Of a DNA stretch of 64,000 nucleotides, positions 57,309 through 64,000 are shown one piece after another. Position numbers and translations under genes: made by a program. The notes under the pieces were generated by a model. That model was not told the origin of the DNA and did no database searches. It was given only the letters and a program-made list of their open reading frames with translations. The first letter of the stretch is position 1; each line of letters starts with the position of its first letter. The DNA is taken from NCBI GenBank assembly GCA_029204225.1, contig CM055093.1, positions 20,434,595-20,498,594 of the forward strand, given 5' to 3'. The DNA comes from Diphasiastrum complanatum (Eukaryota; Streptophyta; Lycopodiopsida; Lycopodiales; Lycopodiaceae).

Positions 57309-59575
57309 CTAGCTTGGTTCAATCATTGCTTTACTAATCACTCCAAGTGATGATCTGAACTTCATAAAAGGTGTCTTTTGAAGTGGTTTAGTAAGTAGAT
57401 CAGCTACACATTCATTGCTTGGAACATGCTCCAAAGCAATCTCCTTGGCTTGCACCATTTCTCTCACAAAGTGATGGCATATCTCAATGTGCTTAGATCT
57501 TGCATGGAAGATTGGGTTAGATGCAAGGTGTTGGGCTGATATATTGTCATTGTATATGATTGGTGCCTCCTCTGAATCCATGATCTTTAGTTCCACCAAT
57601 AATCTCTTGATCCAAAGTACCTCCTTTGTAGTGGTTGTCAAAGCTTTGTACTCGGCCTCAGTTGAAGATAGAGATATAGTTTCTTGCTTTTTTGAAAGCC
57701 ATGAAACCACACCTTCTCCTATGAAAGTTGAATAGGCACTTGTTGATTTCCTATCCCTCTTGTCCCCTGCAAAATCTGAATCACTAAATGCATGAAGGTT
57801 AATCACATCTCCTCTATATAGAATCCCAAAATCCAATGTACCCGAGATGTATCTTAGAATCCTCTTAGCCTTTTTCCAATGGATATTCAATGGCTTTTGC
57901 ATGGATTGGCTCAACCTACATACACTAAAGCTAAGATCTGGTCTAGTTATAGTGATCCACATTAAGGAACCTATAAGTTGCCTAAACAAAGTGATGTCCA
58001 TGAAGGATCTTTCATCATCTTCATTTGGCACTTTTACATCTTGCTCCATTGGTGTGTCAACACTTTTGCATACTTCCATCTTAAACTTCTTCAAAAGACT
58101 TTGAGCATAGTTTACTTGACTTATAAAGATAAAATCAGACCCTCTAAGTACTTCTATGCCTAAGATGAAGTGAAGACACCCTAGATCTACCATCTTGAAC
58201 TCTAAGGATAGATCTATCTTGATTTTTTCAATACCATCAACACTATTTCCACTAATGATGATGTCATCTACATAAATGAGTAAAAGTACAATACCAACAT
58301 CATCAAACTTAATGTAAAGAGTGGGATCATATTCACTTTGAACAAAAGAAAGTGAAATAAGATAGCAATGTAGTCTTGAATTCCAAGATCTTGAGGCTTG
58401 CTTCAAGCCATAGATGCTTCTTTGGAGATGGCATACTTTGTTCTCCATTCCATGCTTGATGAACCCTTGTGGCTGCTCCATATAGATATCCTCTTCCAAA
58501 AAACCATTCAAGAAATCATTAGAGACATCCATTTGACATAGAATCCATCCAAAATGTGATGCAAGTGCAATGATTAGTCTTATTGTGACCATCTTGGCCA
58601 CGGGTGCAAAAGTTTCCTCATAGTCTATCCCTCTCTCTTGAGCATAACCTTTTGCAACTAATCTTGCTTTATGTTTGTTAACACTCCCATTTGCATTCAA
58701 CTTAAGCTTGAAGACCCACTTGCATCCTATTACATTCCTTTGAGGTCTCTCAACAAGCAACCAAGTTTCATTCTCAATCAAGGCATCATACTCATCCAAC
58801 ATAGCTTTATACCATTCTTTGGAGTTCAATGCATCTTCAACATTAGACGGTTCTTCAAAACTAGATAAAGCATAAGAAGTGGATGAGATACCCTCAACTT
58901 GCTGTCCTTTGCCTTGATATGTGAGCCTTGATGGCTCCACTTTTGCCCTTGAAGATCTCCTTGGTGTGATAGGTGGGTTTGGTGCTTGCTCCTCCATGAG
59001 CTCCTCCTCAAAACCAAGATCTTGCTCCTCGGCCATCTTCTTCTTGATTGTTGGAGCACTTGAGCCTTCTTCAAGCATATGCATATGATGTTCATCAAAG
59101 ATGACATCCCTTGAAACAACAAATTTGTTCAAGGATGGAAGATAGACTTTGTAGCCCTTGCTTGAGCTTGCATATCCAAGCATGATCCCTCTTGTGGAAG
59201 ATGGATCCTCCTTGGTTCTTGTTTCCAATGGCACATGCACATAACATATACACCCAAAAACTTTCAAGTGATAAAGATTGGGTTTCTTTCCATACAAGAT
59301 CTCATAAGGAGTTTTGCCTTCAATGGCTTTGCAAGACACCCTATTCATCAAGTAGTTTGCACATACAAGAGACTCACCCCAAAAGGATTTGGGCAAACAA
59401 GCATCTAATCTTAAAGCCTTAGAACATTCACATAATGTTCTATTCCTTCTTTCAGCAACTCCATTTTGTTGAGGAGTGTAAGGACAAGAAGTCTCTTTCT
59501 TGATCCCTTCCTCCTCACAAAAGGCCTTGAACTCATTGGAGAGGTTACTTCTATTGATTTGATTGAAGGTCTACC
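57309..59575 (-). CDS. N2 pol: integrase C-part, reverse transcriptase, RNase H
   Basis: One frame of about 755 codons without a stop. It starts inside integrase: SNEFKAFCEEEGIKKE, SCPYTPQQNGVAERRNRTL (59560-59430, near the third catalytic acid), then WGESLVCANYLMNRV and TPYEILYGKKPN. RT follows: NVIGCKWVFKLKLNANGSV, FAPVAKMVTIRLIIALA, QMDVSNDFLNGFLEEDIYM, YGLKQASRSW, catalytic LLLIYVDDIIISGN and LGCLHFILGIEV. RNase H: DSDFAGDKRDRKSTSAY, SSTEAEYKAL, NPIFHARSKHIEI. It ends KAMIEPS, 14 bases before the 3' LTR. The frame is truncated at its 5' end (no HHCC or first two integrase acids), with no start codon in a normal context. RT and RNase H look intact and could serve other copies in trans only if expressed, which is unproven. 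Confidence 0.92.
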
Positions 59576-60306
59576 TTATCCCACTTCTTAGGGACCTGAA
59601 AAGATCAGTAATAGACTTCCTATAAAGATCTAAGAATGATCTCTAACAAAATCAAATCATAGAATACTAGAAACAATGCACTTGCTTGATTGAAGTAGAC
59701 AATACTAGTAGAATTGCCCCTCTTTCTATAAAGAACATTAAAGCTTCCAAATGATCTGATAAAGAGTGAATTTCAGCAACCTAATATACTTCCAAAATCA
59801 CTTGTAAAAGATCTAAATGGAACTTAATGAGGATGCAACACAATCTACTATCCAATCACAAGCAAAAAATGATCAAAATTGATGAAAAATTGGTCTAATT
59901 TGGTGCATAAGTCAAGCAATGGTTGGACTGAACCTAAATCACTTTAGGAGGTGCCTACTACACCTTAGAACAGCCTTGAAGAGTCCCCAAAACTCTGACC
60001 TTCCCTCTCCTTGAATGCTAGAAAGCCTTCTCTATGAAATCACCTCCAAAACTCGCTTAGAAATCAATGCTTGGAGCAAGCAAAACTTGCTATCTTGGTA
60101 ATGTGAATTGAATTCAACTTTGCCACTGGTTTTAGACACCTAAACACCTGCAAATGAAGTCACACAACACCAATCTCCAATGTATTTGACTCACTTTGAG
60201 TTCTAGAATCAATACTAGATGCTAAGATCCAATCTACACAAGATTTAGATCAAAAATTGTGATAAAATTGAATGCAAACCAAGGATTTAGCTCATTTCAG
60301 CCTTTA
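59576..60306 (-). other. N2 leader, non-coding
   Basis: Between the primer site and the truncated pol frame. No gag-like frame. The jump into integrase at about 59575 marks the internal deletion. Confidence 0.65.
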
Positions 60307-60319
60307 GGCTCTGATACCA

Positions 60320-61001
60320 TGTAAAAATTACAGCAAATAAGGATCCTAAAACACTTGAAATGATGAGGAAAACAATAGATTATGATTTCATAAGATTAGC
60401 ACAAGTTGAACCATCAAAATCCATCAAAAACCTATGCTTGAACCTCACTAAATGGCCCAAATCCTTGAAGAAGGCTTCACACGTGTGAAAGTACGGCCTC
60501 CCACAGTCTGAGTACTGTACACCAGACCTAAATTCAATCCTATAATCATTAGTAATCACAAGTACTCAAACAATTATGAACATAGAGAGCAATTGCACCA
60601 TTATGAGAGAAAAAACATGAAATTGCTTGATTGATTTTGGTGAGATATCATCACCTATATATACATGATCCATCACGGTTTTGGGAAGGTATGAGTAGCC
60701 CTAAACCTATCCCTAATGCTAATTTTGGTGGATCTTTCATCCCTACCAAGTTAGGGTTGGAATCTTGGAGATTCCTCAACAATGCAAAAACTACCAAAAA
60801 AAGCTCCTATTTTTTCTCCCTTGTATCTAAGCATAATTTGGACTCATTCCAAAGGTTCTAACACTTAGGTCTACTTGAGAACATCCTTATGAATGGAATC
60901 CTATGCTATTTGGCACGTGTGACAAGCCACATCATGACCATCTAACTATTTACAAGTCATATGACCAAAACTAGTCAAGCTAGAATTGTGAATTTTTAAC
61001 A
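60320..61001 (-). repeat. 5' LTR of N2
   Basis: 682 bases, nearly identical to 56613-57294. Followed on the minus strand by the tRNA-iMet primer site. Confidence 0.95.
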
Positions 61002-61440
61002 TTTTGAAAATCATGTTTTCACATGTTTTGAGGCAAATTGTAAACTCCTCTTGAGATTAAGTGAAGCATCCAAAGTGGACACTTACATCCTTGAGAGAGT
61101 AACTAGCCTAAAAAAGATCAAGATAGTCTTTGATATCAAGATTAGATCCATCATAAATATAGTTCATTGTATGTGGACTAGTCAAGCTAGAAATCATAAT
61201 CTTGATAATCATCATTGTTTCACATCTTATGATCTTGATCTCCATGATCCTTATGAGGCTTGGAAGCCTCAGATTTCTCTATTTATGGTGCATCCATCAT
61301 GCAAGTGGAACTTTCAAGGCAAAGATCATCATCAAGCATGGAGGAAGCCCATGATAATAGTGGCATATTGGTGGAGCACTCTTCAAAGGCATTGGCAAGA
61401 GATCTCTACCAAAGAGATCTTATCATGGATATGGTGAGGG
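61002..61440 (+). pseudogene. Copia copy A2, drifted tail after N2
   Basis: Continues the A2 frame after the target duplication: 61051-61437 RLSEASKVDTYILERVTSLKK, DLDLHDPYEAWKPQISLF, EILSWIW. It is almost identical to 25244-25630. The reading frame is intact over 128 codons despite lacking any catalytic residue. Confidence 0.75.
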
Positions 61441-61560
61441 TGCTGCTATGATGGATCCCTTGGCTGATCTTCACTTCTTATGCATACCAAAGGATCCACT
61501 CAAAAAGATTTACAAACTTCTCAAGTGATCTAGTACCTTTCCAAGCTATTTTTTGAGGAG

Positions 61561-62379
61561 TGTGAGAAATTGGCAAAAATCTAGCTTGGTATTTTTTATG
61601 ATAGAAGTTTGTAAGTGAATCTCACATTGTGGAGGATGTTCCCATGTGTGGAGAATTGTAAAGTAAATCAAAATGTTTGATTTAGGGGTCTCATAGAATT
61701 TCATAGTCAAGCATTTAGGTGTAGGATGTTGATAGGGTCAAATTTGGCATAGATGGCAAATTATCCATTTCCACTTGTAATGCCAATATTGAGCCAAAAT
61801 AGAGCCAAACTTGTGCCAATTAGAGTGTAGAAAAGTGTCATGCTTTTGTTTGATGAAGCTTAAGAGGTCCAATAGGATTTAGAGGTGGAACCTTGTGAGG
61901 TCCAATAGAAAATTGAGGTGTGCTTGAATATAGTCCAATAGAATTTAGAGGTGCATGGATCAATGGTCCAATAGGATTAAGAGGTGGCAAAGTGTGATCC
62001 AATCATAGTTAAGCATAGTGGTAGCTCATGAATCTATTAGTATCATTGTACTCCTCCTTTTGGATCTAATTGATTTTGAGATTGAGTGGATTTTGAGTGT
62101 CATTGAATTTCTAGCTTTCTCTCTTTACCCGAGAGCTCATGATGGTTTTTCTCTCTCTACCCAAAGAGAGAAGCTTGTTTTTACTTAGAATACTTTTGGA
62201 ACACTTCCCACACGTGTGAGTGAGAGTTGGAAGTGATTGAATGCATGTAGTAGTGTGTTTTTGCCATAGAATCAAAGATAGATCTTGAATCTCAATCTAG
62301 TCTTGATCTTGGTGCATCTACACACCTTAGGAGATCACAAGTACATGTAGTGGACAATCCACACATGTGAAATTCAACA
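61561..62379 (+). repeat. Full-length LTR shared by two head-to-tail copia elements
   Basis: 819 bases, TGTGAGAAATTGGC..GAAATTCAACA. On the left it follows the A2 tail and purine tract ttgaggag, as a 3' LTR does. On the right it is followed at once by the primer site at 62380 and a leader, as a 5' LTR is. CACACGTGTG at about 62211. Confidence 0.92.
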
Positions 62380-62392
62380 TGGTATCAGAGCC
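62380..62392 (+). promoter_or_regulatory. Primer binding site of the last copia element
   Basis: TGGTATCAGAGCC directly after the LTR end at 62379. Confidence 0.9.
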
Positions 62393-63128
62393 TACCTAAG
62401 GTTACCATGCATTTTGATCCATCTAAGTGAAAAATTTTCATCAATCTTGAGCTAGAAGTTGTCAAAGCCCATTTTCCTAGCTATCTTGTTCAATCTTGGA
62501 TCAAAAGAGATCAAAAGGACATTGATTGGGTCTGACCTGGTACTGTACGGAATCAGGTGCTCAGACACGTGTGAGGAACATCCAATTTCAGTTTGGAAAT
62601 TCTCTCTCATGTTTGATCCATTTATCTTGCTTGATAGCTTGTTTTGAAGCTATTTTTGTCTAGTTTCTGTTGCAATCAGTTTCATTCCATTTGGTTGAGC
62701 CAATCAAAAGTTATAATCTTTTGAAGAGGGTTAGGTAGGGCACCTAGACCTGGGTGGACACATTTGGTCTGGTCAAGAGATTGCTTGGTTGATCCAAAAT
62801 CACAGTTGTATGCTTGCCAATCTCATCTATATGTGATCTAGGCACTGTTTTGAGATCTAAGCCAAATTTGAGATGTATCAACACTGTTTTGAGATGTATT
62901 TGAGTCAAATTTGGTTTCTTAGTGTATTTCACACGTGCAAAGAGTGTTTGATCCTAACTTTGCCCATACTCCATCATTTGATGTGAAGTAGATCTAGTTT
63001 TGGAGAGATTGAGATAACTAGTGAGAATCAATTCACAAATTGTTGCAAGATCTTTCATAGGAGGAGATCTACAATTGGAAGTGTGTAACAACATTTATTG
63101 TTTATCATTTGAGTTTTCTTCACTTCAA
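62393..63128 (+). other. Leader of the last copia element
   Basis: Collinear with the A1 leader 16785-17530 (gggtctgacctggtactgta, gggtagggcacctagacctggg, tactccatcatttgatgtg). A small internal change near 62860-62890 repeats 'cactgttttgagat'. Confidence 0.8.
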
Positions 63129-64000
63129 ATGTCTTCAATGGGTTCATCCTTGTTGGAACCAAGTGAAAGATTGACCACTTCAAATTATTCAATTTGGAAA
63201 ATGAGGATGGAGTCCATCTTGATCCTTCAAGACATGATGGACATAGTTCTTGGCCTTGAAGAAGAACCACAAGTTCTTCAAGAGGTTCAAAAATACAAAA
63301 AGAGAGCTAGGATGGCTCTCCACTACATTAAGATGAATGTCTCTAATGAGATATTGAGGGAGATAGGTACTTGTACAATAGCCAAAGAAGCTTGGGATTG
63401 TCTCAAGACTATCTATGAGGCTAAGAATACCTCTAGGCTTCTCACTCTTAGGAATCAAATCTTTCAAAGTAGCCAAAAGAGTGATGAGAGTGCATCTAGT
63501 TATGTTTTGAGAGTAAAAGATATTCATAGAGAGCTTGCTTGCATTGGTGATTCCATCAATCAAAATGAGCTAGTTCAAGTCATTCTCAATGGCTTGAGAA
63601 GTGAATTTGATAACCTTGTCCAATCCTATGCCATTAAGCAGGAGCTACCAAGTTTGGAGGCTCTCCAAAGTGTGCTAATTTCAGAAGAATCAAGACAAGA
63701 GTACAAGCTCTTGAGGATGGACAAGCTTTCTCTCACTCACAATGATGGCAAAGCTCTCTTTGCCAAGGATAAGCACAAAGAGAGGAGCAAGAACCAACAT
63801 CAACAATTCTCAAGCAAGGACAAAGTCAAATCCAAAGACAAAGATGAGGAGGAAGATGATTCCTCTAATGCTTCATCATCCAAGCTCAAGAAGAAGAAGA
63901 TCAAGTGCTTTTATTGTGGCAAGAAAGGTCATTATGCCACCAATTGCTTCAAAAAGAAGAATCAACTCAAGCAAGCCAATATTACCAATGAGAAGGAAGA
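63129..64000 (+). CDS. Ty1/copia gag, intact, runs off the window
   Basis: Open from ATG 63129 to the window edge (290 codons). SERLTTSNYSIWKMRMESIL opens the capsid region; RARMALHYIKMNVSNEILREI, AKEAWDCLKTIYEAKNTSRLL and SLEALQSVLISEESRQEYK follow. A basic, lysine-rich stretch then leads to the complete CCHC knuckle CFYCGKKGHYATNC near residue 260-275. A1 has the same protein with a broken knuckle, and the minus-strand copy at 46.5 kb a more decayed one. Gag packages element RNA in cytoplasmic particles. This is the only intact gag in the window and a plausible source of particles for the gag-less copies, if its pol lies beyond the edge. Confidence 0.9.
   Translation, partial: MSSMGSSLLEPSERLTTSNYSIWKMRMESILILQDMMDIVLGLEEEPQVLQEVQKYKKRARMALHYIKMNVSNEILREIGTCTIAKEAWDCLKTIYEAKNTSRLLTLRNQIFQSSQKSDESASSYVLRVKDIHRELACIGDSINQNELVQVILNGLRSEFDNLVQSYAIKQELPSLEALQSVLISEESRQEYKLLRMDKLSLTHNDGKALFAKDKHKERSKNQHQQFSSKDKVKSKDKDEEEDDSSNASSSKLKKKKIKCFYCGKKGHYATNCFKKKNQLKQANITNEKE

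Larger units (their letters stand above)
56613..61001 (-). mobile_element. Young Ty1/copia element N2, gag-less but with RT
   Basis: LTRs of 682 bases each (56613-57294 and 60320-61001), TGTAAAAATTACAG..GAATTTTTAACA, with about three differences. Target duplication TTTTG (56608-56612 and 61002-61006). On the minus strand: primer site TGGTATCAGAGCC (60319-60307), a leader, a pol frame from about 59575 to 57309, a purine-rich gtgaggaggag and the 3' LTR. gag, protease and the first part of integrase are missing. Host sequence is restored when N2 is removed (compare 25190-25215). Confidence 0.95.

Noticed and set aside
57487-58868. Plus-strand frames across the N2 pol gene
   Set aside because: Antisense shadows of a clear RT/RNase H frame on the minus strand.

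Overview
This window looks like nuclear DNA of a land plant. It is packed with nested Ty1/copia retrotransposons primed by initiator tRNA-Met (TGGTATCAGAGCC after each 5' LTR). It has GT..AG introns, a CACTA end, TTTAGGG-type interstitial telomere repeats and very long CT/GA microsatellites. I cannot name the species. Almost every coding stretch is transposon-derived. The exceptions are one probable host gene (28.8-29.5 kb) and an unusual gene cassette (5.1-13.4 kb).

Layout. 0-4.6 kb: a near-perfect 246-bp palindrome, two decayed copia reverse transcriptase remnants, a minisatellite and a decayed gag. 5.1-13.4 kb: a four-gene cassette ordered right, left, right, left. It holds a broken DDE-transposase-like gene, an acidic-protein gene, an intact four-exon gene fusing a histone H3 fold to an Ulp1-type (C48) cysteine protease, and a 377-codon gene of unknown family. 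Pieces of the last gene recur four more times in the window, which argues that the cassette is or was mobile. 13.8-26.5 kb: an internally deleted copia, then copia copy A1 (16.07-26.49 kb). A1 is split by a young 5.7-kb insertion, N1 (5-bp target duplication AAGGC, nearly identical LTRs), that carries a long open frame but no integrase or reverse transcriptase core. 26.5-31.3 kb: a rearranged cassette-gene fragment, a 79-bp tandem array, the probable host gene and a CT tract.

31.3-54.9 kb is a large inverted duplication with arms of about 9.2 and 8.1 kb around a 6.2-kb spacer. Both arms hold the same 404-bp TRIM element. Its 144-bp LTRs each contain a complete tRNA-like sequence with A and B boxes, so this is a Cassandra-like design built on a tRNA rather than on 5S RNA. 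The spacer holds a second N1-family copy, a CACTA fragment, a solo LTR and a reverse-oriented copia deletion derivative. 54.9-64 kb: duplicated scraps of the arm and of the CACTA element, copia copy A2 split by N2 (4.4 kb, target duplication TTTTG, strong RT/RNase H but no gag), an LTR shared by two head-to-tail elements, and an intact gag running off the window.

The copia copies complement one another. Some keep gag (63.1 kb on), N2 keeps the reverse transcriptase, and N1 and the A copies keep only ends plus a drifted frame, as expected for non-autonomous elements mobilised in trans. The best candidates for something undescribed are the H3-Ulp1 fusion with its cassette, and the tRNA-bearing TRIM.
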